Of a stretch of DNA of 64,000 nt, positions 1-10,575 are shown one piece after another. The first letter of the stretch is position 1. Each line of letters begins with the position of its first letter. Made by a program: the position numbers and the translations under genes. Origin of the DNA: Hylemonella sp. (GTDB taxonomy: Bacteria > Pseudomonadota > Gammaproteobacteria > Burkholderiales > Burkholderiaceae_C). The notes beneath the pieces are model-generated. The model was given only the letters and a program-made list of their open reading frames with translations, was not told where the DNA came from and ran no database searches. The stretch covers positions 372,001 to 436,000 of the forward strand of contig NZ_JAPZSV010000002.1 in NCBI RefSeq assembly GCF_027532185.1, read 5' to 3'.

Positions 1-134
1 AGACCCAGCTGCAGGGCGTGGTAGCCGAAGATGTCGACCACCGCCAGATCGAGCTGCTGTTGCTCCCACGCCAACAGATAAGCCCCCGCGGGGCTCTCGA
101 ACCAGTCCTGCAAACCTATAATTCCGGCATTCAT
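1..134 (-). CDS. Partial N-terminus of a probable SAM-dependent methyltransferase (gene runs off the window)
   Basis: Minus-strand reading frame [44 protein letters not shown] is open to the window edge. The location beside gloB fits a methyltransferase, but only about 44 aa are visible. Confidence 0.45.
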   Translation of the reverse strand, partial: MNAGIIGLQDWFESPAGAYLLAWEQQQLDLAVVDIFGYHALQLG

Positions 135-900
135 GACCCTGCTTCCACTGCCCGCCTTCGACGACAACTACATCTGGATGCTGCATGACGGCCACCAGGC
201 TCTCGTCGTCGACCCCGGTGATGCACAACCGGTGCTGCAGGCGCTGCAGGCCCAACACCTGCAACTCCAGGCGATTCTAGTCACACACCACCACGCCGAT
301 CACGTGGGCGGTGTTGCCGAACTCCGCGCGGCCACCGGCGCCACGGTCCACGGCCCGGCCGGCGAAGAGATGCCCGAGCCGCTGCAACGCTACAGCGAGG
401 GCGACGGGCTCGACCTGCTGGGCCTGCACTTCGAGGTGCTGGACGTGCCGGGACACACGGCGGGCCACATCGCCTGGTACTGCGCCGACGCCGACGGTGC
501 TCCCCTGCTGTTCTGCGGTGACACACTGTTCTCCGGCGGCTGTGGGCGCCTCTTCGAAGGCACGCCTGCGCAGATGCTCGCCTCGCTCGACAAGCTCGCG
601 GCCCTGCCCGGCCACACCCGCGTGTGCTGCGCCCACGAATACACGCTGAGCAATCTGCGCTTCGCGCGTGCCGTCGAACCCGGCAACGCGGCGCTGCAGC
701 AGTACGTGCAGCAGTGTGAAAGTCTGCGCGCCCGACAGCAACCCACCCTGCCCTCGACCCTGGCGGTCGAGCGCGACATCAACCCCTTCCTGCGCACCCG
801 CGAGCCCGCCGTCGTGCAGGCCGTGCAGCCCCGGGCACAGGCCCGAGACGAGGCCGGCATCTTTGCCGCCCTGCGATTGTGGAAAAACGACTTTCGATGA
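133..900 (+). CDS. gloB: Hydroxyacylglutathione hydrolase (glyoxalase II)
   Basis: Metallo-beta-lactamase motif [25 protein letters not shown], 255 aa. Confidence 0.95.
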   Translation: MTLLPLPAFDDNYIWMLHDGHQALVVDPGDAQPVLQALQAQHLQLQAILVTHHHADHVGGVAELRAATGATVHGPAGEEMPEPLQRYSEGDGLDLLGLHFEVLDVPGHTAGHIAWYCADADGAPLLFCGDTLFSGGCGRLFEGTPAQMLASLDKLAALPGHTRVCCAHEYTLSNLRFARAVEPGNAALQQYVQQCESLRARQQPTLPSTLAVERDINPFLRTREPAVVQAVQPRAQARDEAGIFAALRLWKNDFR

Positions 901-2339
901 AACTGCTCAGCACCACCGGCCTCGTGGCCCTCCTGCTCCTGCTGGCCGGCTGCGCCAGCAACCCGCCCGGCCCCGGCGCCCAGACCGACGCTCCCTCCTC
1001 CCTCACGACCCATGCCGAGACGGCGTTTCCCGCACCCAGCCGGCACACCCCCATCTACCCGCAGGGCGAACTGACGCCGATCGCTCCCCACGAGCCCGCG
1101 CCGCGCCGCGTGGCTGCCCTCACGCCACCGGACGACCTGTGGGAGCGCATCCGCAGCGGCTTTGCCATGCCCGACCTCGACAGCCCGCTGGTCCCGGGCC
1201 GTGAGCAGTGGTACGCCGCGCGCCCCCAGGATCTGGAGAACATGGCCGAGCGCTCGCGCATGTACCTCTTCCACATCGTCGAGGAGATCGAGCGCCGCGG
1301 CCTGCCCACCGAGCTGGCCCTGCTGCCCTTCATCGAGAGTGCCTACAACCCCCAGGCCTATTCGCATGCACGTGCCGCCGGCATGTGGCAGTTCATCCCC
1401 AGCACCGGAAAGCTCTACCAGCTCAAGCAGAACGCCTTCCGTGACGATCGCCGCGACGTGCTGGCCTCGACGCGTGCCGCGCTCGATTACCTGGAGCGGC
1501 TCTACGGCATGTTCGGTGACTGGCACCTCGCCCTCGCCTCTTACAACTGGGGCGAAGGCAGCGTGGGCCGGGCGATCGCCAAGAACAAGCGCATGAACAA
1601 GGGCACGGGCTACCTGGACCTGAACATGCCCATGGAAACGCGCTACTACATCCCCAAGCTGCAGGCCATGAAGAACATCGTGGCCGATCCCGGCAAGTTC
1701 AACATCAAGCTGCCGGTCATCGAGAACCACCCCTACTTCGACACCGTCAACATCACGCGCGACATCGACGTCGCCCTGGCTGCCAAGCTGGCCGAGGTGC
1801 GGCTGGAAGACTTCAAGGCTCTCAACCCCTCGCTGCACCGCCCGGTCATCCTGGCCGCGGGCACCTCCCAGATCCTGCTGCCCTGGGACAACGCCGCCAT
1901 CTTCCAGCGCAACCTCGACGCCTATGCTGGCGACCGGCTCTCCAGCTGGACCGTCTGGATCGCCCCGCGCAACATGACGCCGACCGAAGCCGCGGAGCGC
2001 GTGAAGATGAGCGAGGCCGACCTGCGCTACGTCAACCGCATCCCGCCTCGCATGCTGATCCGCGCCGGCTCCACCCTGCTGGTGCCCCGACCGGCCAGCC
2101 AGGAACGCGACGTGACCGAACGCATCGCCGACAACGGCCAGCTGCACTTGGCCCGCGAACAGGTGCCGCGCAAGGCCGGTGCACCGCGCCGCACCGTGCT
2201 CAAGGTCGGCCGCAAGGGGGACACCGTGGCCAACATCGCCCAGCGCTACCGCCTGCCCGCCAGCTCGGTGGCGCGCTGGAACAAGGTGAGCGAAAAAGCC
2301 GTCTTCAAGGCCGGCGACAAGGTCATCGTCTTCCTCTGA
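897..2339 (+). CDS. mltD: Membrane-bound lytic murein transglycosylase D with LysM domain(s)
   Basis: Lipoprotein signal LLAGCAS, SLT motif [27 protein letters not shown]-terminal LysM-like repeat. ATGA overlap with the gloB stop. Confidence 0.9.
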   Translation: MKLLSTTGLVALLLLLAGCASNPPGPGAQTDAPSSLTTHAETAFPAPSRHTPIYPQGELTPIAPHEPAPRRVAALTPPDDLWERIRSGFAMPDLDSPLVPGREQWYAARPQDLENMAERSRMYLFHIVEEIERRGLPTELALLPFIESAYNPQAYSHARAAGMWQFIPSTGKLYQLKQNAFRDDRRDVLASTRAALDYLERLYGMFGDWHLALASYNWGEGSVGRAIAKNKRMNKGTGYLDLNMPMETRYYIPKLQAMKNIVADPGKFNIKLPVIENHPYFDTVNITRDIDVALAAKLAEVRLEDFKALNPSLHRPVILAAGTSQILLPWDNAAIFQRNLDAYAGDRLSSWTVWIAPRNMTPTEAAERVKMSEADLRYVNRIPPRMLIRAGSTLLVPRPASQERDVTERIADNGQLHLAREQVPRKAGAPRRTVLKVGRKGDTVANIAQRYRLPASSVARWNKVSEKAVFKAGDKVIVFL

Positions 2340-2360
2340 GCCCGGGCCCGCAGGCCACGC

Positions 2361-3206
2361 TCAGAGCTTCTCGGTCTCGCCCGCGCGCGGCTGCCACTTC
2401 ATCAGGCGCCGCTCGATGCGGCCTACCAGCCCGTCCAGCAGCAACGCGAAGGCCGTCAGAACGACGATGCCCGCAAACACCGTGTTGACGTCGAACGTGC
2501 CCTCGGCCTGCAGGATCAGATAGCCCACGCCGCGCGCCGAGCCCAGGTACTCGCCCACCACCGCCCCCACGAAAGCCAGGCCCACCGAGGTGTGCAGGCT
2601 GGAAAACACCCAAGCCGTGGCACTGGGGAGGTAGACGGTGCGCAGCAACTGCCTTTGATTCGCGCCTAACATCCGCGCATTCGCCAGCACCACGGGGCTG
2701 ACCTCGCGCACGCCCTGGTAGACGTTGAAGAAGACGATGAAAAACACCAGGGTCACGGCCAGTGCCACCTTGCTCCAGATCCCTAAGCCGAACCACATGG
2801 CGAAGATGGGCGCCAGGATCACGCGCGGCATGGCATTGGCCGCCTTGATGTAAGGGTCGAGGATCGCGCTCGCCATGGGCGACAGCGCCAGCCAGAGCCC
2901 GCAGACCAGGCCCAGCACGGTCCCGATGCCGAAGGCCAGAAAAGTCTCCAGCAGCGTGGTGCCCAGATGGCGGTAGATGTCGGCGTTGCCGCTCAATCCA
3001 TCGGGAAACAGGACGTTGGGCGCCACGGCCCAGGGCAGGAACCAGGACCAGATGCGCCCGGCCACCTGGACGGGATCGCCCAGAAAGAAGGCCAGCTTGG
3101 CATCACGCGAGGCCATTTGCCAGAGGCCCAGGAAGGCCAGCAGCACCCCCAGCTGCCACCAGCGCAGATTGCCGGCCCGGGGCTTGAGCCGCTGCCAAAA
3201 GCTCAT
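2361..3206 (-). CDS. ABC transporter permease (nitrate/sulfonate/taurine-type family)
   Basis: Hydrophobic; BPD_transp motif region EVSPVVLANARMLGANQRQLLRTVYLPSA. Confidence 0.85.
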   Translation of the reverse strand: MSFWQRLKPRAGNLRWWQLGVLLAFLGLWQMASRDAKLAFFLGDPVQVAGRIWSWFLPWAVAPNVLFPDGLSGNADIYRHLGTTLLETFLAFGIGTVLGLVCGLWLALSPMASAILDPYIKAANAMPRVILAPIFAMWFGLGIWSKVALAVTLVFFIVFFNVYQGVREVSPVVLANARMLGANQRQLLRTVYLPSATAWVFSSLHTSVGLAFVGAVVGEYLGSARGVGYLILQAEGTFDVNTVFAGIVVLTAFALLLDGLVGRIERRLMKWQPRAGETEKL

Positions 3207-4024
3207 GCGGCCTTCCTCAGCTGCTGCTGGTAGCCCTTGAGCACCTCCTCGCGCAGCACGTCCCAGATCTGACGGTGCAGCTCGACGAAACGCGGTGTGT
3301 TGCGCACCTCAGCCACGTTGCGGGGGCGCGGCAGGTCGATGACGAACTCCCCGATCGGACGGGTCGCCGGGCCGGCCGAGAGCACCACCACGCGGTCACT
3401 CATGGCAATGGCCTCGTCCAGGTCGTGCGTGATGAAGAGCACGGCCTTCTTCTTGGCGCTCCAGAGTTCGAGCACCTCGTTCTCCATGAGCTGGCGCGTC
3501 TGCACGTCCAGCGCACTGAAGGGCTCGTCCATGAGGATGATGTCCGGATCCAGCGCCAGGGTCTGGGCCAGGGCCGTGCGTTTGCGCATGCCCCCCGAGA
3601 GCTGGTGCGGATAGCGGTCGCCAAAGCCCGCCAGGCCCACGCGCGCCAGCCAGTCCCCGGCCTGGGCGCGCGCCTCGGCCTCGGGCACGTCGCGGTACTG
3701 CAGGCCCAGCAGAACATTGTCCAGCGCGCTGCGCCAGGGCAGCAGGGCATCGGCCTGGAACATATAGCCCGCACGCCGGTTCAGCCCGCGCAGCGGCTCC
3801 CCGAAGACCCGCACCTCGCCCGCGCTCGGCGCCAGCAGGCCCGCGCCCACATTGAGCAAGGTGGACTTGCCGCAGCCCGTGGGGCCGACCACCGAGACGA
3901 ACTCGCCCGCCGCCACGCGCAACGTGGTGTCGGCCACCGCCGTGTAGGACGGTCCGCCGCCGGGCGCGGCAAAGGTGCAGGTGATGCCCTGCAGCTCCAG
4001 CGCGTGTGCGGCAGGATGCGTCAT
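3203..4024 (-). CDS. ABC transporter ATP-binding protein (SsuB/TauB-like)
   Basis: Walker A GPTGCGKST, signature LSGGM, Walker B ILMDEPFSALD. Confidence 0.9.
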   Translation of the reverse strand: MTHPAAHALELQGITCTFAAPGGGPSYTAVADTTLRVAAGEFVSVVGPTGCGKSTLLNVGAGLLAPSAGEVRVFGEPLRGLNRRAGYMFQADALLPWRSALDNVLLGLQYRDVPEAEARAQAGDWLARVGLAGFGDRYPHQLSGGMRKRTALAQTLALDPDIILMDEPFSALDVQTRQLMENEVLELWSAKKKAVLFITHDLDEAIAMSDRVVVLSAGPATRPIGEFVIDLPRPRNVAEVRNTPRFVELHRQIWDVLREEVLKGYQQQLRKAA

Positions 4025-4033
4025 GTGCCAGGC

Positions 4034-4675
4034 TCAGGGCCGCACCGGAACGGCCAGCGACTTGCGCAGGGTGAGGCTGCGCCCGAAACGGCGCTGGAAC
4101 TCGGCGTTCGCGCTGGCGTAGTCGTCGCGTACCTGCACCCGGGTGGTCCCGAAGAACTCGTCGCGGTGGTAGCGGATGGTTCCGATGTAGACGGCCTGGT
4201 CGCCGGGCTTGAGATCGACGCGGAACAGGCCCTGCAAAGGCGCCACGCCATCGTCAACGCGCGCGTTCGGCGACACCACGCGGATCTCCGCCCGCATCAC
4301 CACCCAGGTCTTGAGGATGTAGAAAGGCTGGGCTGGATGGTTGACGAAGAAGTGTTCTCCGAAGGTCGCGTTGATGCGCTGCTTCATGTCCCCCAGGGCC
4401 GGACGGTCCACGTCGCGCAGTTCCTCGCCCACGATCACCATGCCCAGGCGGTCGTACTCGGCGTAACGCGCGCTCAGTTTCTGTTCGCCGGGCTTGAGCG
4501 GTGGGTCGAGCTCGATGCGGCCCACCACGAGAACCTCGCCCGAGGGCAGATCGGCGAGCTTCTCGACGGACTGGATGCGGCTCGTCGGCACGCAGGCCGT
4601 CAACAGCAGGGCGGCAGTCCCCATCCAGACCAGGCGGCACAGCAGCGCCAGACGGTATCGCACCAGGGTCATCAT
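4034..4675 (-). CDS. Putative lipoprotein
   Basis: Signal and lipobox-like LLLTACVPTS; no recognised domain. Confidence 0.6.
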   Translation of the reverse strand: MMTLVRYRLALLCRLVWMGTAALLLTACVPTSRIQSVEKLADLPSGEVLVVGRIELDPPLKPGEQKLSARYAEYDRLGMVIVGEELRDVDRPALGDMKQRINATFGEHFFVNHPAQPFYILKTWVVMRAEIRVVSPNARVDDGVAPLQGLFRVDLKPGDQAVYIGTIRYHRDEFFGTTRVQVRDDYASANAEFQRRFGRSLTLRKSLAVPVRP

Positions 4676-5205
4676 TTCCTCCTCAGTTCAGCGATGCGGT
4701 CGCTCAGGCGCGCCTCCCACTGCGTGCCCTTGAGCCAGTCAAATGTCTGCAGGCGCTGCAACAGTTCCAGTTCGGAAGGCGCGTTGACCCGTTCGACGTC
4801 AAATTGGCCGGACTTCAGCCGGACATAGCGATAGGCGCCCAGGAAATAGATCCCCGGCTTTTCGATCCGGACAGCCGTCTGGTTGCGGCCATAGAGCGGG
4901 AAGTCATACAGATGGTTCGGCCCCTCCAGCCGCGCGAGCTGGTAGGAACCCGGGGGCAGAAAGGCCTGGCTCAAGAGCCGGCCGTCATCGGCCACATTCA
5001 TGTGCCAGTAGCCCTCCTCGCCCTGCGGCTTGAGGCTGGCGGCGTAGATCTTCTTGCTGGGTGCGCCCGTCATGTCGATGTAGGCGAACACCAGGGAATT
5101 GCTTGGGTCGTTGATGTCGCGTCGGGGCCCGATGCCATCGCTGCTGCAGGCCGCCAGCCCGGCACACAGCAGCAGGACGCAGAAAGTCCGGAACAGGGTT
5201 TTCAT
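4672..5205 (-). CDS. Putative lipoprotein, paralogue of the 5252..5812 product
   Basis: Lipobox AGLAACSS; shared GIGPRRDINDPSNSLVFAY...KPQGEEGYWHMNVADDG core. Confidence 0.65.
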   Translation of the reverse strand: MKTLFRTFCVLLLCAGLAACSSDGIGPRRDINDPSNSLVFAYIDMTGAPSKKIYAASLKPQGEEGYWHMNVADDGRLLSQAFLPPGSYQLARLEGPNHLYDFPLYGRNQTAVRIEKPGIYFLGAYRYVRLKSGQFDVERVNAPSELELLQRLQTFDWLKGTQWEARLSDRIAELRRK

Positions 5206-5251
5206 GATCGCTTCTTTCAGGGGACTTCAACAGGTGTCGCGCGCAAACGCG

Positions 5252-5812
5252 TCACTTCTTTCTCAGCTCGGCGATACGGCTACGGATGCGGGTCTCCCAC
5301 TGTGTACCCTTGACCCAGCTTTCCTTCTCCAGTCGCTGGAGCAACTCCAGTTCCGAGGGCTGGTTGGTGCGCTGAATCGCAAACTTGCCCTCCTCGAAGA
5401 AGCCGGTCTTGACCTTGGTGTAGCGGTAGGAACCCAGGAAGTAGATGCCGGGCTTCTGGATGCGCACCGCCGTCTCGTTGCGGCCGTAGGCGGGGAAGCG
5501 ATAGACGTTGTTGCCGGCGAAGAAGCCCGAGCCCTCCAGCTGGGACAGCTGGTAGGCCCCCGGCGGCAGGTAGGGCTGGCTCAGCAGCTGGCCGTCCTTG
5601 GCCACGTTCATGTGCCAGTAGCCCTCTTCACCCTGGGGCTTGAGGCTGGCACCGTCAATCTTGGTCGGGGCCTCGCTCATGTCGACATAGGCGAAGACCA
5701 GGGAGTTGGTCGGGTCGTTGATGTCACGCTCGGGGCCGATCGAGCTGCTGCCGCAGGCAGCGAGCAGGGCCAGCGAGGCCAGCAGGCCACAGCGGTACAG
5801 GAATTGGATCAT
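5252..5812 (-). CDS. Putative lipoprotein, paralogue of the 4672..5205 product
   Basis: MIQFLYRCGLLASLALLAACGSSSIGPERDINDPTNSLVFAYVDMSEAP; start trimmed from the longer ORF. Confidence 0.65.
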   Translation of the reverse strand: MIQFLYRCGLLASLALLAACGSSSIGPERDINDPTNSLVFAYVDMSEAPTKIDGASLKPQGEEGYWHMNVAKDGQLLSQPYLPPGAYQLSQLEGSGFFAGNNVYRFPAYGRNETAVRIQKPGIYFLGSYRYTKVKTGFFEEGKFAIQRTNQPSELELLQRLEKESWVKGTQWETRIRSRIAELRKK

Positions 5813-5894
5813 GGTGTCTCCCAATGTGGATGATTCTGCGGTGGTGCGCCCCGCCCTCGCCCGCCGGCGTTGGTGCCCTGGCGCCTGGCGGGTC

Positions 5895-6941
5895 TCAGGC
5901 CTTGAAACGTGCCTTGGCCCGGGCCGCGAACTGGTTGGTCCAGGTTCGGGCCAGGTCGATGCGGTCGGCCTTGAGCGTGCTGTCGAAGCTGGCCAGCGCA
6001 CGCAGCGCCGTCTTGCCCCCCTCTTCGGGGAACATGCCATCGATGGCCAGCGCCTCGCGCACCTTGTCGAAGGAGGCGAGATAGAGCCCGCGGTCTCCCA
6101 GCAGATAGGACTCGGGCACGGTCTTGATGATGTCACTCGGGCCGGCTGTCTGCAGCCACTTGAGCGCGTGCACCATGGCATAGGTCAGGGCCTGGGCCGT
6201 GACCGGGTTCTTCTGCACGAACTCCAGCGGCGCATAGAGGCAGCCTGCCGGCATGGGGCCACCGAAGACCTCGCGCGTGCCCTTGAGCGTGCGGGTGTCG
6301 AAGACCACCCGTACATCGCCCTTCTGCTCCAGCATGGTCATGACCGGGTCGATGTTGCAGATGGCGTCGATCTGGCCCGAGCGCAATGCGGTCAAGGCGC
6401 CAGCGGACGTGCCCACGCCGATGAAGCTCACGTCCGCGGCCTTGATGCCGGCGCGCGAAAGCACGAGGTTGGCCATCATGTTTGTGGACGAACCTGGCGC
6501 CGTCACGCCGATCTTCTTGCCCTTGAGATCGGCCACGCTCTTGTAGTGCGGCAGGGTCTTGTTCGAGATGCCCAGCGCGATCTGCGGTGCACGCCCCTGC
6601 AGCACGAAGGCCTGGAACATCTGGCCCTTGTTCTGCAGGTTGATGGTGTGCTCGTAGGCCCCGCTGACCACATCGGCCGAGCCGCCCACCACGGCCTGCA
6701 GCGCGCGGGCGCCGCCGGCGAAATCGCTGATCTCGACATCCAGGCCCTCGGCCTTGAAGTAGCCGAGTTGCTCGGCGATGGTCAGCGGCAAGTAGTAGAA
6801 GGAGGCCTTGCCGCCCACGGCGATGGCCACCTTGCTCTTCTCAGGCTTGGGGTCGGCCGCCAGGGCCGGGGCCGCGACGCCGGCCACAGCGAATGCAGTG
6901 CCGGCGGTGAACAGGCGTCGGTTGATGCGTAGGTCGGACAT
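5895..6941 (-). CDS. ABC transporter substrate-binding protein (NMT1/THI5/SsuA-like)
   Basis: N-terminal signal, then VAIAVGGKASFYYLPLTIAEQLGYFKAEGLDVEISDFAGG. Confidence 0.88.
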   Translation of the reverse strand: MSDLRINRRLFTAGTAFAVAGVAAPALAADPKPEKSKVAIAVGGKASFYYLPLTIAEQLGYFKAEGLDVEISDFAGGARALQAVVGGSADVVSGAYEHTINLQNKGQMFQAFVLQGRAPQIALGISNKTLPHYKSVADLKGKKIGVTAPGSSTNMMANLVLSRAGIKAADVSFIGVGTSAGALTALRSGQIDAICNIDPVMTMLEQKGDVRVVFDTRTLKGTREVFGGPMPAGCLYAPLEFVQKNPVTAQALTYAMVHALKWLQTAGPSDIIKTVPESYLLGDRGLYLASFDKVREALAIDGMFPEEGGKTALRALASFDSTLKADRIDLARTWTNQFAARAKARFKA

Positions 6942-7064
6942 GATGTTCGGCTTCCCTGTCTTGCGTTTCTTGATCCCCGAGGCTACCCAAGCGGCGCGGC
7001 CGACGCATCAGGAAACTTCCCGACCGGGTTTCCCCCTAAGGCCACTGCTGCGCCGCGGCGCGGC

Positions 7065-7478
7065 TCAGTGATAACCCAGGAAAAAAATGGCGATATTGGT
7101 CACCAGACCCAGGGTCCAGAGCACCGAGCGCGCCGTGCTCATGCCCGAGACGTAGGCCATGATGTAGATCAGGCGCAGGAAGACGAAGAGAAAGGCCAGC
7201 ATGTCCAGCCGCAGCTGGTGGGCGCCCATCAGGTGGGCGACGATGACCGCCCCGATGAAAAAGGGCAGCGCCTCGAAGCTGTTCTGCTGCGCGGCATTCG
7301 CACGTGCGCGCCATTCGGTCTGGCGGGCCAACCAGGCGCGCGGGTTGTCGTTGTCATAGCCCCCCTCCTTGCGCGGCTTGCCCACCATGCCGGACTTGGC
7401 CAGGACCGCGCAGGCGATGGGGAGCAGCGCGGCAATGAGGACACACCAGTAGGCCAGGGTGAAGCGGGCGAAGGTCAT
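7065..7478 (-). CDS. MAPEG family membrane protein
   Basis: Small 4-TM protein; RANAAQQNSFEALPFFIGAV motif typical of the bacterial MAPEG family. Confidence 0.8.
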   Translation of the reverse strand: MTFARFTLAYWCVLIAALLPIACAVLAKSGMVGKPRKEGGYDNDNPRAWLARQTEWRARANAAQQNSFEALPFFIGAVIVAHLMGAHQLRLDMLAFLFVFLRLIYIMAYVSGMSTARSVLWTLGLVTNIAIFFLGYH

Positions 7479-7547
7479 GATGGGAACGTCAAAAGGAAGA
7501 GAGGAAAGAGGTGTCGAGGAGCGGGCCGGACTGCGCCGGATTATCCT

Positions 7548-8138
7548 TCAGCGCCGATCCACCAGCGCGTGGGCAATGGTGCCCAGGTCCACGTACTCCA
7601 GCTCGCTGCCGATGGGCACGCCGCGCGCCAGCCGGGTGAAGGCCACGCCACGTGCCTTGAGCCCCTCGGCGATCACATGCGCCGTGGTCTCCCCCTCGGC
7701 GGTGAAATTGGTGGCCAGGATGACCTCGCGCACCGTGCCGTCACTGGCCCGCTCGAGCAGGCCCTTGATGCCGATGTCGCGCGGACCGATGCCGTCGAGC
7801 GGGCTGAGCTTGCCCATGAGCACGTAGTACAGGCCCTTGTAAGCACCCGTGCGCTCCAGCGCCATCTGGTCGGCCGGCGTCTCCACCACGCAGAGCTTGC
7901 TGGCATCACGCGCCGAGTCGCCGCAGGTGCCGCAAACCTCGGCTTCGCTGAAGGTATGGCAGCGCGTGCAATGGCGCACGCTCGTAGCCGCCTCCTGCAG
8001 CGCGCGCGAAAGCAGCTGCGCCCCCTCGCGGTCATGCTGCAGCAGATGAAAGGCCATGCGCGACGCCGACTTCACCCCCACGCCCGGCAAGCGGCGCAGG
8101 GCCTGGATCAGCGCGTCAAGGGAGTGAGCGTCGGACAT
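7548..8138 (-). CDS. recR: Recombination mediator protein RecR
   Basis: [17 protein letters not shown], Cys4 zinc motif [16 protein letters not shown], Toprim region; next to ybaB-dnaX. Confidence 0.95.
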   Translation of the reverse strand: MSDAHSLDALIQALRRLPGVGVKSASRMAFHLLQHDREGAQLLSRALQEAATSVRHCTRCHTFSEAEVCGTCGDSARDASKLCVVETPADQMALERTGAYKGLYYVLMGKLSPLDGIGPRDIGIKGLLERASDGTVREVILATNFTAEGETTAHVIAEGLKARGVAFTRLARGVPIGSELEYVDLGTIAHALVDRR

Positions 8139-8277
8139 GGATTAACCAACAATGCTTCGGGGCGTAGCGAGCGGGCGTCAGGCGAGGCGCGGGTGGCGGG
8201 AAACCGGAATGGACTTGAGGTCCATGAGGATTTCCCGACGGGCCCCGCAACGACGCATCACGCCCGCGCAGTAGCCC

Positions 8278-8610
8278 TCAGAACGGGAATTTCATGCCGC
8301 CGGGAAGGCCTGGCATCCCTGCGGTGAGCTTGCCCATCTTTTCCTGCGAGGTCTCCTCGGCCTTGCGCACGGCGGCGTTGAAGGCGGCGGCGACCAGGTC
8401 TTCCAGCATGTCCTTGTCCTCGGCCAACAGGCTGGGATCGATGGTCACGCGCTTGACGTCGTGCTTGCAGGTCATGACGACCTTGACCAGGCCGGCACCG
8501 GATTCACCGCTGACCTCGATGAAGGCCAGTTCCTCCTGGGCCTTCTTGAGGTTGTCCTGCATGGCCTGGGCCTGCTTCATGAGGCCGGCGAGTTGTCCTT
8601 TGTTGAACAT
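8278..8610 (-). CDS. ybaB: YbaB/EbfC family nucleoid-associated protein
   Basis: [28 protein letters not shown]...; conserved dnaX-ybaB-recR order. Confidence 0.93.
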   Translation of the reverse strand: MFNKGQLAGLMKQAQAMQDNLKKAQEELAFIEVSGESGAGLVKVVMTCKHDVKRVTIDPSLLAEDKDMLEDLVAAAFNAAVRKAEETSQEKMGKLTAGMPGLPGGMKFPF

Positions 8611-8618
8611 GGTGTTCC

Positions 8619-10493
8619 TTACTTCGGTTGACTATTCGGTTCGATGGGCTTGATGCTGCCAGGCACGATTTTCGCGCCGAAGTCCCGCATCATGGCCTGC
8701 ACGAAGGGATCTTCGTGGATGAGTTTTTCCGCTGCGAGCTGCTTTTCCTCGGCGATGGCGGCATTGCGCCGGGCCGGGCTGTCGCTCACGCGACCGATCT
8801 CCACGGCCAGCGTGACCGGATGGCCTGCGGCCTGCAGGGCCGCCTGCAGGCGTTCACGGGCTGAAGCCGAGTTGAGCGATTCACGCTCCACGCGCAGCAG
8901 CCACTGGTCGGCGTCGCGCGCCACCAGCTGCGATTGCAGGGCCAGCTCGCGCACCAGGGCCGTGATGGCTTCGCTGGCCATCAGGCCGCGCACGACCTGG
9001 TGCCAGTAGCCGCCCTCTTCCGTCGGCACCAGGGGTGCCGCCTGGGCCGCGCCGAACGCAGGAGCGTCGGCACGCGATTCGGCCGGCACGCGTACAGGGA
9101 CAGCCACCACCTGGGCCGCCGGCATGGCCGTCACGGGCCTGGCGGGTTGCACGGGATGCTCCTCATCCACCACGGACAGCACCTGACCCGGCGGCGTGAC
9201 GCCTGCAGGGCGGGCGGCGGACGTGGCGATGGGCCGCGCTGCGACGGGAGGCGTGGGAGCAGATGTCGGCGCCGGCCGGGGCGCAGGGGCCGCAGGCTGC
9301 GCCGCCGCCGTGACGGGCGAGGGCCGCGGGGTGGCGGGCGTCGCCTCAGGCGATTTCAGTGTTTTTTTTTCCGACGAACCGCCGGATGGCATGGCACCGG
9401 GCTTGAAGGCCAGCAGGCGCAGCAGCACCATGGTCAGCGCGGCATATTCATCGGGCGCCTGGCCCAGCTCACTGCGGCCATGCAGGCACAGGCTGTAGAG
9501 CAGCTGGGTCTCGTCGGCCGGCAGCAGCTCGGCCAGGCGTGCCGTTTCGGCGGCCTCGGGATCGGCGGCATCAGCACTGCCAGGCACGGCCTGCAGCACC
9601 GCCATGCGCTGCAGCACCACGGTCATCTCTTCCAGCGTGGAGGCCGCGCTCAGGCCATGGACACGCAGAGCCTCGGAGGTTTCCACCACGGTCTTGCCAT
9701 CGCCAAGGGCCAGAGCGTCGATCAGCGTGTAGACATGCGAGCGGTCCACGCTGCCCAGCATCTGGCGCACCGTGGCTTCTTCGAGCTGGCCGGAACCGAA
9801 GGCGATGGCCTGGTCGGTCAGCGAGAGCGCATCGCGCATGGAGCCACGTGCGGCGCGTGCGAGCAGGCGCAGCGCGCCCGGCTCGGCCGGTACGTTCTCG
9901 GCGGCCAGCACCTTGGTGAGGTGTTCCAGCACGGTCTCAGGTGCCATGGGCCGCAGGTTGAACTGCAGGCAGCGCGAGAGCACGGTGACCGGCACCTTCT
10001 GCGGGTCGGTCGTGGCCAGCACGAACTTGAGGTACTCGGGTGGCTCTTCCAGCGTCTTGAGCATGGCATTGAAGGCCGTGTTCGAGAGCATGTGGACTTC
10101 GTCGATCATGAAGACCTTGAAGCGGCCCTGCACCGGCTTGTAGACCGCCTGCTCCAGCAAGGATTGCACCTCGTCCACGCCGCGGTTGGAGGCGGCATCG
10201 AGCTCGGTGTAATCAACAAAACGGCCCGAGTCGATGTCGGTGCAGGCCTGGCAGACGCCACAGGGCTGATCGGTGATGCCGCCCGAGCCGTCCGCGCCCA
10301 CACAGTTGAGCGATTTGGCCAGGATGCGCGAGACCGTGGTCTTGCCCACGCCGCGCGTGCCGGTGAAGAGGTAGGCATGGTGCAGGCGCTGCGTCTGCAG
10401 CGCATTGCCCAGGGCCCGCACCACGTGCTCCTGGCCCACCATTTCGGTGAAGCTTTTCGGCCGGTATTTGCGGGCGAGCACCAGATAAGACAT
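8619..10493 (-). CDS. dnaX: DNA polymerase III subunit gamma/tau
   Basis: [26 protein letters not shown]-loop GTRGVGKTT, zinc module, Ala/Pro linker. Confidence 0.95.
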   Translation of the reverse strand: MSYLVLARKYRPKSFTEMVGQEHVVRALGNALQTQRLHHAYLFTGTRGVGKTTVSRILAKSLNCVGADGSGGITDQPCGVCQACTDIDSGRFVDYTELDAASNRGVDEVQSLLEQAVYKPVQGRFKVFMIDEVHMLSNTAFNAMLKTLEEPPEYLKFVLATTDPQKVPVTVLSRCLQFNLRPMAPETVLEHLTKVLAAENVPAEPGALRLLARAARGSMRDALSLTDQAIAFGSGQLEEATVRQMLGSVDRSHVYTLIDALALGDGKTVVETSEALRVHGLSAASTLEEMTVVLQRMAVLQAVPGSADAADPEAAETARLAELLPADETQLLYSLCLHGRSELGQAPDEYAALTMVLLRLLAFKPGAMPSGGSSEKKTLKSPEATPATPRPSPVTAAAQPAAPAPRPAPTSAPTPPVAARPIATSAARPAGVTPPGQVLSVVDEEHPVQPARPVTAMPAAQVVAVPVRVPAESRADAPAFGAAQAAPLVPTEEGGYWHQVVRGLMASEAITALVRELALQSQLVARDADQWLLRVERESLNSASARERLQAALQAAGHPVTLAVEIGRVSDSPARRNAAIAEEKQLAAEKLIHEDPFVQAMMRDFGAKIVPGSIKPIEPNSQPK

Positions 10494-10562
10494 GCGGGGA
10501 TTCTAAGGTGTGGATTGCCATGCTTTTCCGCAGTCCGGCCTTTAAATCGGCGGGGCAGCCAT

Positions 10563-10568
10563 TACAAT
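10563..10568 (+). promoter_or_regulatory. Putative -10 box (TACAAT) of the SRP RNA gene
   Basis: TACAAT lies 7 nt before the predicted RNA 5' end; TTTAAA at 10541-10546 is a possible -35 (16-nt spacer). Confidence 0.5.
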
Positions 10569-10575
10569 ACAAAGC

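Noticed and set aside
390-2147. 585-aa minus-strand ORF antisense to gloB/mltD
   Set aside because: High-GC shadow ORF: low-complexity His/Gly/Val-rich translation, opposite two well-supported genes.
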